DNA of 64,000 nucleotides from the NCBI GenBank assembly GCA_002239045.1, contig MPNN01000002.1:124001-188000 (forward strand). The letters are read 5' to 3'. Below are positions 1-8,876 of the stretch, piece by piece. This stretch comes from SAR202 cluster bacterium bin127. Lineage in GTDB: Bacteria > Chloroflexota > Dehalococcoidia > Lucifugimonadales > Lucifugimonadaceae. The translations under genes were made by a program, and so were the position numbers. The first letter of the stretch is position 1. Every line of letters begins with the position of its first letter. The notes under the pieces were generated by a model. That model ran no database searches and was not told the DNA's origin. It saw only the letters and a program-made list of their open reading frames with translations.

Positions 1-2
1 TT

Positions 3-335
3 GCCCGCGACCAACAACGCGTAAAAGCGCAACTCGCACCAATCTACGCCGACCTCGTCTACGATGGCCGATGGTACACCGGACTTCGCGAAAACCTCGA
101 CGCATTCGTCAGATCCGCCATGCGCTACACCTCCGGCGATGTTCGCGTCAAACTCTACAAAGGTTCCTCCACCGTAACCGGACGTCGCTCACCTCATTCT
201 CTCTACGACTTCGAACTGGCCACCTACTCCACCGAAGACGAGTTCGACCACGCCGCCGCCGTAGGTTTTATCGACATCTACAGTCTCCCGGCACGTACTC
301 AAATGAAACGCCAAACAATGCGCGACGCACGATAG
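3..335 (+). CDS. argG: Argininosuccinate synthase, C-terminal part
   Basis: The frame is open from the left edge and ends at the TAG before 336, giving about 110 residues of the C-terminus. Argininosuccinate synthase joins citrulline and aspartate using ATP in arginine biosynthesis in the cytoplasm. Recognisable family segments are VRVKLYKGSSTVTGRRSPHS, the SLYDFELATY stretch and the AAVGFIDIYSLP end, which match the C-terminal oligomerisation region of ArgG. The N-terminal ATP-binding part lies outside the window. An ArgD-like aminotransferase lies nearby on the other strand, so two arginine-related genes are close but not in one operon. Product is confident; completeness cannot be judged. 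Confidence 0.93.
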   Translation, partial: ARDQQRVKAQLAPIYADLVYDGRWYTGLRENLDAFVRSAMRYTSGDVRVKLYKGSSTVTGRRSPHSLYDFELATYSTEDEFDHAAAVGFIDIYSLPARTQMKRQTMRDAR

Positions 336-385
336 CGATCGTCCATCCGAACCGCAAAACGCGACAAACGTTACCATTCGATGTT

Positions 386-3067
386 GTGCAAACACGCGCA
401 ACATTCATCCTGCTCGTCGCCTCCATCGCCGCGATCGCAACCCTAATCGCTTTCGACAACGTCGCATCCGCCGACACCGTCACCCCCACCTTCTCCGACG
501 GCATCCACCAAATCGGCGCCGACATTGCCGCCGGAACCTATGTGACCGACACCGAAGATGGCATCTGCCTCGTCAGCATCACCGACAACAACGACCGCAC
601 GCGTAACCCTACCTTCATCAATCGCGCAATCATCACGTTGACCGGTAACGACCGCACCATAGAAACTACCAACTGCGGCGAGTGGCGCGAGCACAGCACA
701 TCCCAGAAACCTCGTGCAGCACAGTTTGGTCAAGGGATGTACCACATCGGAGTAGACATCGCTCCCGGCATCTATACCGCAAACGCGAACAACGGTCGAT
801 GCCTTTGGTTCACCGTTAACGACTTCACTCACAACGCCGATCCCAACCAGCTCCTGACCTGGTGGAAAACCGGAACACCAATCGTTGAGATCACGAATGA
901 AAACGTCGGTTTCTACTCCATAAGATGCGGCACATGGAAGGTGCGCGAAGCCGAACCACCAACAGAACCAGCGACCCGGTTCTACGACGGCTCTTACCTC
1001 GTCGACATCGAGATCGCATCCGGCAACTACATCGCCGACGCAGGCGAAGGCCTCTGCAACTGGTTCCGCACCGCGCCCTTCGGAGACCATGCGCCCGATA
1101 ACACGGGAGGTTACGTCTCGAAAGGGCGGCAGATAGTCACCATACTTCCAACAGATACCGGCTTTTTCAGTGAAGGGTGCGGCACTTGGCAACCGATCTC
1201 GAGCGTTGACCTCACAGCCGATCCCGCCCAAGCCATCGGCCGCGGAACTTTCGCTGTGGGCATCGACATCCAACCCGGCGCATACGTCGCCGACGCGATA
1301 GACCAACGCTCGTGCAGATGGTTCTTGCTGAGCGGTTTTGCCGGGCGTTCCACCGACATAATCGCCTCAGGCAATGGTTTGCTCCGTGGTGTGACGGATA
1401 TCCCTCCCGACGCGATCGGATTTCGCTCTATCGACTGCCACGACTGGACGCTGGTAGACAACCTCTCGCAAGACATCGCTACCCATGCATTCGGCGACGG
1501 CGAACACGTCGTCAACGTTCATGTTTCTCCAGGTCTTTATGAATCACCCGGTCCAGAATCCGGCAGATGCACGTGGCGACGCCTCAGCGGATACGCCGGC
1601 ACGTCAGCAGATCACGTCGCCGTGCGGAACCCGGTGGGCAAGAACATCGCAGAAATCAGAGAGATCGACGCCGTCTTCACGACCCTTGGTTGCGGCGAAT
1701 GGGTACCACTTGTGCACGAGGCGAACGTGGAAGTTCAGGACAGTTTCGACCACGGTACCTGGGTCGTCGACGCCGAGATTGCACCCGGGACCTACGCTGC
1801 CGACGTGCCTTCTGGATCGATATGCTTTTGGAGCCGCTTGGCAGGTTTTAACGGCGAAATCGATGCTCTGACCGAATCCGAGTCTTCGGTTGGCCGTTCA
1901 GTGACGACGATAACCGACTTTGATACCGGCTTTTACTCCGACGGATGCGGCACCTGGGAGATAATCGCGGATGACGATATTGACCGCAAAGGTACTCAAG
2001 CAACGACATTTGATGACGGGACATACATAGTTCATCGCGATATAGTGGCCGGTACTTATATTGCCGAAGGCCTCGAAGCAGAAACCTGCTTTTGGAGTCG
2101 GTTGACCGGATTTGACGGCGACTTTTTCAACCGCATCAACATTTACTCGAGTGAAGGCCAGGCGATCGCAACAATTAGCAATTCAGACGCGGGATTCCGA
2201 TCATTCGGATGCGGTACATGGCGCAGATTGTCAGCCGACTACACACTGCAAAATGCACCAATCACGCCCGAAACAAGCGACGCGAACTTACTTACAAGGT
2301 TCCGCGATGGAACTTTCCGGATTGGGAAGGACATAGCCGCAGGCCGATACATGTCGGTAGATGTCGATCATCCAAACTGCAGATGGCGGCGATTAAGCGA
2401 TTTCACTTGGACAGACGGCGTCATCGTCGAGACGATCGCGTCGGGGATCAAAATAGTCGATATCGCAGAGAGTGATGTTGGGTTTGCATCGGTGGGCTGT
2501 GGAGAATGGGTGTTGTGGGATCAGAGCGAAACTCCTGAACCAATTGAACGCCCTACGAGATTCAGCAGTGGCTCGTACATGGTCGGATTGCACATCGAGC
2601 CGGGAACCTACATCGCATCACCCCTGACAAACGGCGGATGCAGATGGAGCCGGGTGCGCAGTTTTGGCGGGACCGAGTCTGATGAGATTGCAAGCGGATT
2701 CTCTGATGCCCGCTGGATCGTGTCGATTGAGCCCGAGGACGAAGGATTCGTGACCTACGGTTGCGGTGCGTGGCGCAGCATTGATACGGCGTTAAAACTT
2801 GGCCCGTTCGAAACGTTTGACGATGGTAGCTACATCGCTAATGTCGAAATCACGCCGGGGACGTATATGGCGGACGTGCCAACACAACCATTCAAGGGCG
2901 GTAAGCCAGTTCCGATTTGCAGATGGTACCGAGTATCTAGTTTCGACCACACTGCAAACAGCATCATCGAATTCGGTAGTGGCAAAGGGAGAATCGAAGT
3001 TACGATCATGGAAACCGACGTTGGTTTTGTGTCAACAGGTTGCGGTTCTTGGCGCAAAACGCGTTGA
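386..3067 (+). CDS. Secreted protein of ten tandem Cys/Trp domains
   Basis: The frame is open from position 71, but the first part is an out-of-frame shadow of argG. GTG 386 is the best start because it is followed at once by a signal peptide: a short basic n-region (QTR), a hydrophobic core and an ASA cleavage site before DT. After that the protein is about ten copies of an 80-95 residue unit. Each runs F-x-DG-x-Y-x-V-G-x-DI-x-PGTY-x-A, then C-x-W-x-R, then a hydrophobic V-x-I strand, then D-x-GF-x-S-x-GCG-x-W. Each unit has two conserved cysteines that could pair, as expected outside the cell. I recognise the pattern as one seen in uncharacterised exported proteins but cannot name a family. 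No clear ribosome-binding site is seen. Function is unknown; a ligand- or surface-binding role is only a guess. Confidence 0.8.
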   Translation: MQTRATFILLVASIAAIATLIAFDNVASADTVTPTFSDGIHQIGADIAAGTYVTDTEDGICLVSITDNNDRTRNPTFINRAIITLTGNDRTIETTNCGEWREHSTSQKPRAAQFGQGMYHIGVDIAPGIYTANANNGRCLWFTVNDFTHNADPNQLLTWWKTGTPIVEITNENVGFYSIRCGTWKVREAEPPTEPATRFYDGSYLVDIEIASGNYIADAGEGLCNWFRTAPFGDHAPDNTGGYVSKGRQIVTILPTDTGFFSEGCGTWQPISSVDLTADPAQAIGRGTFAVGIDIQPGAYVADAIDQRSCRWFLLSGFAGRSTDIIASGNGLLRGVTDIPPDAIGFRSIDCHDWTLVDNLSQDIATHAFGDGEHVVNVHVSPGLYESPGPESGRCTWRRLSGYAGTSADHVAVRNPVGKNIAEIREIDAVFTTLGCGEWVPLVHEANVEVQDSFDHGTWVVDAEIAPGTYAADVPSGSICFWSRLAGFNGEIDALTESESSVGRSVTTITDFDTGFYSDGCGTWEIIADDDIDRKGTQATTFDDGTYIVHRDIVAGTYIAEGLEAETCFWSRLTGFDGDFFNRINIYSSEGQAIATISNSDAGFRSFGCGTWRRLSADYTLQNAPITPETSDANLLTRFRDGTFRIGKDIAAGRYMSVDVDHPNCRWRRLSDFTWTDGVIVETIASGIKIVDIAESDVGFASVGCGEWVLWDQSETPEPIERPTRFSSGSYMVGLHIEPGTYIASPLTNGGCRWSRVRSFGGTESDEIASGFSDARWIVSIEPEDEGFVTYGCGAWRSIDTALKLGPFETFDDGSYIANVEITPGTYMADVPTQPFKGGKPVPICRWYRVSSFDHTANSIIEFGSGKGRIEVTIMETDVGFVSTGCGSWRKTR

Positions 3068-3278
3068 TGATTCAAATCGGATTGAAATAAGAATCGACGG
3101 GTTTTAACTTGACCATAAACTTACCCAACCTTGAGCTTTAGATGCCACGTTCGTTTAAGCGTGCGTGAACCAGCGCGACGCGGATCGCGTTGTAGTCTTC
3201 TGAACTCGCGCGCAATGCAAATCGCCATGCAGCGGACGAACGAGTCAGACCCAGTGAACTCGCGAACTGCGAGAACGA

Positions 3279-4478
3279 TTAACTCACTTCGCCGAGCGCA
3301 GCGGCCAAAATCTGGATGGCTTCATCGATCTCTTCTCTGCTCGCATTGAGCGGCGGCATGAAGCGCAACATATTCGGGCGAACCGCGTTGAGCAACAGCC
3401 CTCGATCTAGACACTCGGCCACGAGCGCCCCTGAAATCTCTTCTGACATCTCCACGCCAACGAGCATACCCATACCTCGGACCTCGGTAATGGTCGGATG
3501 TTCCTCGCGCAGCGCGTTGAGCTTGCCCATGAGGTACTCGCCATTCCGCATCGCCTGTCCCGGTCCGTCTTCATCCAACAAAACCTTCGCGCCAGCTGCA
3601 CCCGCAGCCGTGGTGAGCGCATTGCCGCCAAATGTTGAGCCGTGATCGCCAGGTTCTAGAACTGCGCAGAACTCTTTGCACGCGAACGCTCCGAGCGGAG
3701 CACCTGAACCGACCGCTTTGCCAAGCGCCATCACGTCGGGTTCCACGCCCTCGAAGCGTTGGTAGCCGAACACTGTCCCCAGCCGACCCATTCCGGTCTG
3801 CACCTCATCGAGCATAAAGAGGATATTTTTCTCTTTGCAGAAATCTTGGACTCGGCGAAGGTAGCCATCATCTGGAACATTCACGCCGCCCTCTCCTTGG
3901 ACGGGTTCCAGAAGAACGGCGCAAGTCTTGGATTCCGCGTATGCTTCGGCAATGGCATCAAAATCGTTGTACGGAACGTTGACGAAGCCCGGCATCAACG
4001 GTTTCCAGTTGTCTTGGTAGTGCGGTTGACCCGTCGCCGCCATCATCGCCTGCGTCCGCCCGTGGAACGAGTCGAGAGCCGTGATGATCTCGTAAGCGCT
4101 GTCCAATTGGGTGCGACCCCACTTGCGCGCCAATTTGCTCGCGCCTTCGTTCGCTTCCGCACCAGAGTTGCAGAAGAAAACTCGGTCGACGTCCGAATTT
4201 TCGACGATGAACTGCGCCAAAGGCAGCTGTGGCGTCGTGTAAAACAGGTTCGACATTTGCATTATCTGGCCGGCCTGTTCACTAACGGCTTTAGTCACAG
4301 CCGGATGCGAATGACCCATGTTTAGCACCGCCCAACCCGCGGTGAAATCAAGATAAGACTTCCCGTCGTTGTCGAAGACACGAGAGCCTTCACCGCGCAC
4401 CAGCACCGGCGGCATCCGTCGCACTACCTGCATGTAGTACTTGGCCTCTAAATCCTTATATTCCTGACTCGTCGTCAT
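3279..4478 (-). CDS. argD: Class III aminotransferase, acetylornithine aminotransferase-like
   Basis: A 399-residue fold-type I PLP enzyme. It would move an amino group between acetylornithine (or a similar omega-amine) and 2-oxoglutarate. Family marks are SGAEANEGASKLARKW near residue 105, the LDEVQTGMGRLG stretch with the PLP-pairing Asp near 224, and the Schiff-base Lys in LGKAVGSG near 254. The frame is open further upstream to 4535, but ATG 4478 gives the normal family length and has GGAG nine bases before it. Nearest relatives by eye are ArgD/ornithine aminotransferases; a 4-aminobutyrate or lysine aminotransferase role cannot be excluded. It is on the opposite strand from argG, about 3 kb away. 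Confidence 0.82.
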   Translation of the reverse strand: MTTSQEYKDLEAKYYMQVVRRMPPVLVRGEGSRVFDNDGKSYLDFTAGWAVLNMGHSHPAVTKAVSEQAGQIMQMSNLFYTTPQLPLAQFIVENSDVDRVFFCNSGAEANEGASKLARKWGRTQLDSAYEIITALDSFHGRTQAMMAATGQPHYQDNWKPLMPGFVNVPYNDFDAIAEAYAESKTCAVLLEPVQGEGGVNVPDDGYLRRVQDFCKEKNILFMLDEVQTGMGRLGTVFGYQRFEGVEPDVMALGKAVGSGAPLGAFACKEFCAVLEPGDHGSTFGGNALTTAAGAAGAKVLLDEDGPGQAMRNGEYLMGKLNALREEHPTITEVRGMGMLVGVEMSEEISGALVAECLDRGLLLNAVRPNMLRFMPPLNASREEIDEAIQILAAALGEVS

Positions 4479-4587
4479 CTTTGGGGTCTCCATACGGTCC
4501 TTCGTCGCTACTCGCAACACCAATCCAATATACAACTTGCCGACTCGTCAATCCGGGCGTCCCAGCACTCAGACTCGCGGGACGAAC

Positions 4588-5202
4588 TCAACGCCGATTC
4601 CAAACATGCGGCTCCGGGCGATCGCCACGTCGATCCTTCGGAAACTCAACTAGGAACAAGCGTCCCACCAGCATTGCCAATATGAGCACCATCCCGCCGA
4701 GGGCGATCCAGTTCGGGCCCGTAAGAAACGCTGCCACGATCGCCACGACCAAGGTGACCGCCGCGGATCTCGGGCCATCCTTGATGATCGGCAAAGCTGC
4801 CAACCCGGCCGCCGCTGCAACCAATCCCCATATTCCAATCAACGCCACGCCGATACCGACGCCCGTCGCCAAACCCGCGCCGCCCTTGAATCCCGTGAAC
4901 ATCGGGAGCCAGTGACCCACAATCGCGAATGCCGACGCCACTGGCAGAAACAAATCCGGGCAACCGATCAGCACGGCTACAACCACCGCAAGCGTACCCT
5001 TGGCGATATCCAACCCGAACACCACGGCGCCGTATCTCCGACCCACCTTCCGAAAAACGTTCGAAGCCCCGGGATTGCCCGTGCCAACCTTGAAAATGTC
5101 AACCCCCGCAAGCTTCGCAACAAACACTGCAAACGGCAACGACCCAAGCAGATAAGCCACCACCGCAGATGCGATTACGGCGACGATTTCGTTGGGGATC
5201 AC
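4588..5202 (-). CDS. plsY: Glycerol-3-phosphate acyltransferase PlsY
   Basis: Membrane enzyme of 204 residues that moves the acyl group from acyl-phosphate to glycerol-3-phosphate, the first step of phospholipid synthesis. All three PlsY signatures are visible in order: GSLPFA near residue 20, GTGNPGASNVFR near 41-52, and GHWLPMFTGFKGGAGLATG near 96-114. Several hydrophobic segments fit the usual multi-pass topology. Start is GTG, overlapping the TGA of the upstream methyltransferase gene by four bases, so the two are translationally coupled. The C-terminal tail is short and basic (FPKDRRGDRPEPHVW). Confidence 0.95.
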   Translation of the reverse strand: MIPNEIVAVIASAVVAYLLGSLPFAVFVAKLAGVDIFKVGTGNPGASNVFRKVGRRYGAVVFGLDIAKGTLAVVVAVLIGCPDLFLPVASAFAIVGHWLPMFTGFKGGAGLATGVGIGVALIGIWGLVAAAAGLAALPIIKDGPRSAAVTLVVAIVAAFLTGPNWIALGGMVLILAMLVGRLFLVEFPKDRRGDRPEPHVWNRR

Positions 5203-6101
5203 GAGGCGGCTGCGTGAGATGTGGCCTCGGACAAGCGCGCACGAGCGATCGCAACGTAATCCGGCGAGATCTCATAGCCGACGAATGATCGCCCCAGTTC
5301 GACCGCTGCGATGGCGGTTGCGCCACTTCCCATGAACGGGTCCAAGACGACCTCTCCCGAAAACGTGTAGAGATCGATCAATCGCCGCGGCAGTTCCACC
5401 GGAAAAGGAGCGGGGTGTTTGGCGCGTTTGGCGGACGTCGGCGGGAAGGTCCACATGCTCTTGGTGTGTTCAAGGAAGTCGTCACGTGAGATTGTTGACT
5501 CATGACCTTCGATCCGCTTTCGGCCGAACGGTGGTTTCTGGAAGACCAGGATGTATTCGTGTGTATCCCGTAACGTCGGATTCGAAGGCGACATCCAACT
5601 GCCCCAAGCGGTCGATGATCCACTCATCCCTTTGTTCCAAATGATCTCTCCGCGCATATAGAAGCCAATTTCGGCGGCGATTTGGATCACGTATGCATGC
5701 AAAGGTATATAGGGCTTACGGCCGATGTTCGCGACATTAACGCAGGTTCGCCCACCATCAACAAGGACGCGGTACGTTTCGTTCATGACCTTGCGGATGA
5801 GTCCCAGGTATTCATCCATTGAAAGATCGTCGTCGTAGTCTTTGCCGACGTTGTACGGCGGTGACGTGACCATCAGGTGTAGCGATCGATCAGGTATTTC
5901 GTCCATGCTCTCACTGCTTTTTTGAAATATCTGGTTACGTGCTAAATGAGGGAAAGTGGTTTCCGGGCGCGGTTTGCGATCAATGTCGGCGTCAACATCG
6001 ATCGGCATCAACCGGCGGGCATAGTATTCGCTGGCGTCGTGGTTTTCCCGAGCACCGGCACCAAAAGATCTGGTCTTCGTCCCTTTGGAATCGCCGTTCA
6101 C
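5199..6101 (-). CDS. DNA methyltransferase (N4-cytosine/N6-adenine type)
   Basis: A 300-residue amino-methyltransferase. The catalytic motif IV, TSPPYNVGKDYD, comes first (near residue 79) and the SAM-binding motif I, LDPFMGSGATA, comes last (near 258). This order is that of beta-class enzymes of the DNA_methylase N4/N6 family. Start is GTG 6101; an ATG 31 codons in is an alternative because the first 40 residues look poorly conserved. No restriction endonuclease gene is adjacent, so it looks like an orphan methyltransferase, with regulatory or protective use unknown. It overlaps plsY by four bases and lies 51 bp after the oxidoreductase gene. Target base and recognition site cannot be read from sequence. 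Confidence 0.88.
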   Translation of the reverse strand: MNGDSKGTKTRSFGAGARENHDASEYYARRLMPIDVDADIDRKPRPETTFPHLARNQIFQKSSESMDEIPDRSLHLMVTSPPYNVGKDYDDDLSMDEYLGLIRKVMNETYRVLVDGGRTCVNVANIGRKPYIPLHAYVIQIAAEIGFYMRGEIIWNKGMSGSSTAWGSWMSPSNPTLRDTHEYILVFQKPPFGRKRIEGHESTISRDDFLEHTKSMWTFPPTSAKRAKHPAPFPVELPRRLIDLYTFSGEVVLDPFMGSGATAIAAVELGRSFVGYEISPDYVAIARARLSEATSHAAAS

Positions 6102-6152
6102 GATGAAGCAACAATCTCGTTCAACTTTGGCTTACCGTTTTTCCGGACGAAA

Positions 6153-7151
6153 TCATCCAGGCAAACCACCGGTGCAACGCATCAACGTCTCCTGAACCAA
6201 TAGCTCGTGTTCCCGACTTCGCAGCGGCGGCGCACCGTTCTCGATCGTCTCTACGAACGCCGCAAAGGTATCGACATATCGCCTCCGATCCTCGAGGTCA
6301 AGCATCGTCACTCCCTCGTCGTATCCACCCTTCGATTCGGCCATGCACAATCGGAGCCGCTCCGCAGGTTCGAACGGCTCCATGATTGCCGAACCCTCCG
6401 TGCCGTAGACCTCGAAACGCCGTGCCATCGGTCGCGGTTCCATGGCTGCGATGTCCACGGTAACCAATGCATTCGAATACTCCAACACAGCGAGCGTGTT
6501 GTCCATGAAGTCGCGGGTTTCCGATGTTGCGTTTTGAAGATAAGGAGTGACGCGTTCGGGTCTGCCCATCATCCAAACGATCTGGTCGAGCACATGCCCA
6601 CCGAGATCGAACAGAACACCGCCACGGTGGTACGACAACCCTTTTCGGTCCGTGTACTGCCCACCAGTCGATCGCTCCGGCAGCCAAGTGGACATGTGAG
6701 CTCGCACCTGGAAGACGTGGCCCAGAAAACCGGACCTCACCCAGTTTGCCATGCGCTCGAAGCCGTCGTGTTTGCGGAACATGTAACCGAGCGTCACTTG
6801 TAGGTCTTGCGCTTTGGCATCTTCGATGATGCCCATAAAGCGGTGGAAATCGTCTCCCGCTGGCTTGTCGTAGAAACAATGCTTGCCCGCGCCGACGATC
6901 GCCTCGGTATGCGCGAGACTCTCTCGATTGGCTCCCTCCGATGCGACCGCGACGATCTCAGGGTTGTCCAAGATTTCGTCAATCGAATCGAACCACACGG
7001 CATCATCCCAATCGCCCGACTCAGCGCAAAATGCCTGACGTTCGGCATCGGGTTCGTAACAGCCGACGACCTCCACACCCGGATGTTCAAGCATCACTTG
7101 GTAAACGCCAGCCGCGTGACCATGTTTTGTGCCGATCTGAGCTACTTTCAA
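6153..7151 (-). CDS. Gfo/Idh/MocA family oxidoreductase
   Basis: A 332-residue NAD(P)-dependent oxidoreductase. The N-terminal Rossmann strand reads MKVAQIGTKHGHAAG, with a histidine-rich variant of the usual GxGxxA loop. DKPAG near residue 97 corresponds to the EKP motif that carries the catalytic Lys, and FDLGGHVLDQI near 181 to the C-terminal domain His/Asp region. Substrate is probably a sugar or inositol derivative, not determinable here. Start is TTG with a strong GGAGG seven bases upstream. It is the first gene of an apparent minus-strand run with the methyltransferase and plsY. Confidence 0.85.
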   Translation of the reverse strand: MKVAQIGTKHGHAAGVYQVMLEHPGVEVVGCYEPDAERQAFCAESGDWDDAVWFDSIDEILDNPEIVAVASEGANRESLAHTEAIVGAGKHCFYDKPAGDDFHRFMGIIEDAKAQDLQVTLGYMFRKHDGFERMANWVRSGFLGHVFQVRAHMSTWLPERSTGGQYTDRKGLSYHRGGVLFDLGGHVLDQIVWMMGRPERVTPYLQNATSETRDFMDNTLAVLEYSNALVTVDIAAMEPRPMARRFEVYGTEGSAIMEPFEPAERLRLCMAESKGGYDEGVTMLDLEDRRRYVDTFAAFVETIENGAPPLRSREHELLVQETLMRCTGGLPG

Positions 7152-7250
7152 GACGTCGCCTCCGCGCGCAAACAGCCGATTCTCGGATTAGATGTTTCGA
7201 AAGTATAGACGGGTTGAATGCCAATCGCGCATCGATTTTCGACCGCGTGG

Positions 7251-7925
7251 CTAAGCCGATTTCGCCGTTTCGACAAACGCCCGAATCTTGGCGTGATCTT
7301 TGATGCCGTCGGACTCGACGCCGGTCGAAACATCGACGGCCCACGGGGAGAGTTGTTTGACGGCGGATTGGACTGTTTCGGGTGTGAGTCCTCCGGCGAG
7401 CATCACGCCTTCGCGGTTGGCGATTTCTTCGGCGATGGTCCAGTCGAACGTCTTGCCGGTGCCGCCGGGCTGGGCTTCGTCGTATCGATCGAGGAGAACG
7501 ATGCGGTCTTGCGACAGGTGATGGTCGACGATGTCGCTGAGTTCGCCACGGGACATCTCGGGTTTGATGCGCAGCTGTCGGATGATGGGCTTCCACATCG
7601 CGCGCATGTAGGCTTCGTCTTCTTCTCCGTTGAGTTGCACGTAGTCGAGATCGACTTGCTGGGTGGTTTTGTTGACCCATCGAGCGTCTTGGTTCCTGAA
7701 GAGTCCCACGACCTGTGTCGCCTTCTGCCGTAACCGCTTGACGCGGTGGTCTCGTGCGCGGATTCGGTAGTCGCGGACCACCTCCTGCGCCTGAAAACGC
7801 GTCAACTGCCTTCGGACCCCCTCGACGAGCACTACGCCGAAGAAATCGGCACCTGCGTTGGCCGCTTCCATGGCGGAGTCGCCGTCGCGGATTCCGCAGA
7901 TCTTCACTTTGGGTTGGTAGGTCAT
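7251..7925 (-). CDS. trpF: Phosphoribosylanthranilate isomerase
   Basis: TrpF converts N-(5-phosphoribosyl)anthranilate to CdRP in tryptophan synthesis. The 224-residue TIM barrel begins with VKICGIRD, which contains the catalytic Cys. The phosphate-binding loops GGLTPETV and DVSTGVESDGIKD lie near the C-terminus, where the general acid Asp is expected in LLDRYD. The ATG overlaps the trpC stop by four bases (ATGA), so trpC and trpF are coupled. The insert rich in Arg and Lys near residues 50-70 is longer than in short TrpF proteins. Confidence 0.95.
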   Translation of the reverse strand: MTYQPKVKICGIRDGDSAMEAANAGADFFGVVLVEGVRRQLTRFQAQEVVRDYRIRARDHRVKRLRQKATQVVGLFRNQDARWVNKTTQQVDLDYVQLNGEEDEAYMRAMWKPIIRQLRIKPEMSRGELSDIVDHHLSQDRIVLLDRYDEAQPGGTGKTFDWTIAEEIANREGVMLAGGLTPETVQSAVKQLSPWAVDVSTGVESDGIKDHAKIRAFVETAKSA

Positions 7926-8755
7926 ACCGTGATTGCGGCCATTTGGGAGATCAGTTCTGTCGGATCGCCGTCTGCGTTCATCAGCGATTCGCCCACTAGG
8001 ACGGCTTTGGCCCCGGCATCGGCCATCCGTTTGACGTCGTCGGCACTTCGCATCCCGCTCTCGGCTACCTTAACAACGTCATCTGGTATCCGCTTGGCGA
8101 GTCTTGGGAAGACGTCTAGCGAGGTAGTGAGGGTCTTCAAATTGCGGTTGTTGACGCCGACGATTCTCGGTTCGGCGGCGGTCAGGGCTATCTCAAGCTC
8201 GTGTTCGTCGAAAACCTCGACCAATGGTTCCATGCCAAGGCCTTTGGAGACGGTGTAAAGATCGGCGTATTGGCCGGGGTCGAGGATGGCGATGATCAGG
8301 AGGACGGTGTCCGCTCCCGCGGCGCGGGCTTGGTAGATCTGGTAGTCGTCTACGACGAAGTCTTTTTCGAGGACCGCGACGTTGTGTTGATGGGCGACTG
8401 TAGAGGCGGATTGGAGGTCCGAGATCGTGCCCTGGAAGAAATCCTGCTCGGTAAGTACGGAAATTGCTGCGGCTCCTGCACGGCAGTATGTTTCTGCTCT
8501 CTTCGCAGGATCGAGGGTGGTGTCCATGACGCCGGCGGAGGGGGACGACCGTTTCATCTCGGCGATGACGGAGATCGCTGAGGGCGCGGATATCGCTTGG
8601 TCGAAAGCCAGCGCCGTTTGGGCTTGGTTCGCGTCTTCGGCGGCGGAGAACATTGCGCCCGGCGAGGTAGCGATCTTGTCGGCGGATATGCGTTTCCGCT
8701 TGGCCGCGACGATGCGGTCAAGGATCGAAAGGTTGGAATGGTTGTTGGTCGTCAT
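7922..8755 (-). CDS. trpC: Indole-3-glycerol phosphate synthase
   Basis: TrpC closes the indole ring from CdRP. From ATG 8755 the protein has 277 residues, the usual size. The frame is open further upstream, but that part does not look like the family. Signatures include IVAAKRKR at the N-terminus, IAEMKRSSPSAG with the catalytic Lys, the ALTEQDFF-like SVLTEQDFF, VLEKDFVVD, GVNNRNLKT, VAESGM and the AVLVGESLM end. It leads the trpC-trpF pair. Two palindromes lie in the 120 bp upstream; one may be an operator and the other the terminator of the MFS gene. Confidence 0.95.
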   Translation of the reverse strand: MTTNNHSNLSILDRIVAAKRKRISADKIATSPGAMFSAAEDANQAQTALAFDQAISAPSAISVIAEMKRSSPSAGVMDTTLDPAKRAETYCRAGAAAISVLTEQDFFQGTISDLQSASTVAHQHNVAVLEKDFVVDDYQIYQARAAGADTVLLIIAILDPGQYADLYTVSKGLGMEPLVEVFDEHELEIALTAAEPRIVGVNNRNLKTLTTSLDVFPRLAKRIPDDVVKVAESGMRSADDVKRMADAGAKAVLVGESLMNADGDPTELISQMAAITV

Positions 8756-8806
8756 CGCTTGGTTGGTAGCGAATTTAGGTGATGACTCAATGTTAAACAG
8801 GCATCG

Positions 8807-8823
8807 ATTCATTTGAAATGAAT
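8807..8823. promoter_or_regulatory. Operator-like palindrome upstream of trpC
   Basis: ATTCATTTGAAATGAAT is a perfect inverted repeat with one central base, 52 bp before the trpC start. It is A+T-rich, unlike the flanks, and sits where a promoter or operator for trpC-trpF would be. No regulator is identified. It could be chance. Confidence 0.35.
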
Positions 8824-8834
8824 GACCCGCGTCG

Positions 8835-8868
8835 TTGCTCACCTCAAGTGATCATTTGGGGTGAGCAA
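8835..8868 (-). terminator. 34-bp near-perfect palindrome after the MFS gene
   Basis: The left arm starts TTGCTCACC and the right arm ends GGTGAGCAA. Pairing continues almost to the centre with two wobble pairs, giving about 17 bp of stem. It begins eight bases after the MFS stop codon at 8877, so terminator of that gene is the simplest reading. There is no long U tract, so it could also be a protein-binding site for trpC-trpF. Confidence 0.5.
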
Positions 8869-8876
8869 TTGGCGAA

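Noticed and set aside
71-385. In-frame upstream extension of the secreted repeat protein
   Set aside because: It is very Arg-rich and lies over the argG end in another frame; the signal peptide begins at GTG 386.
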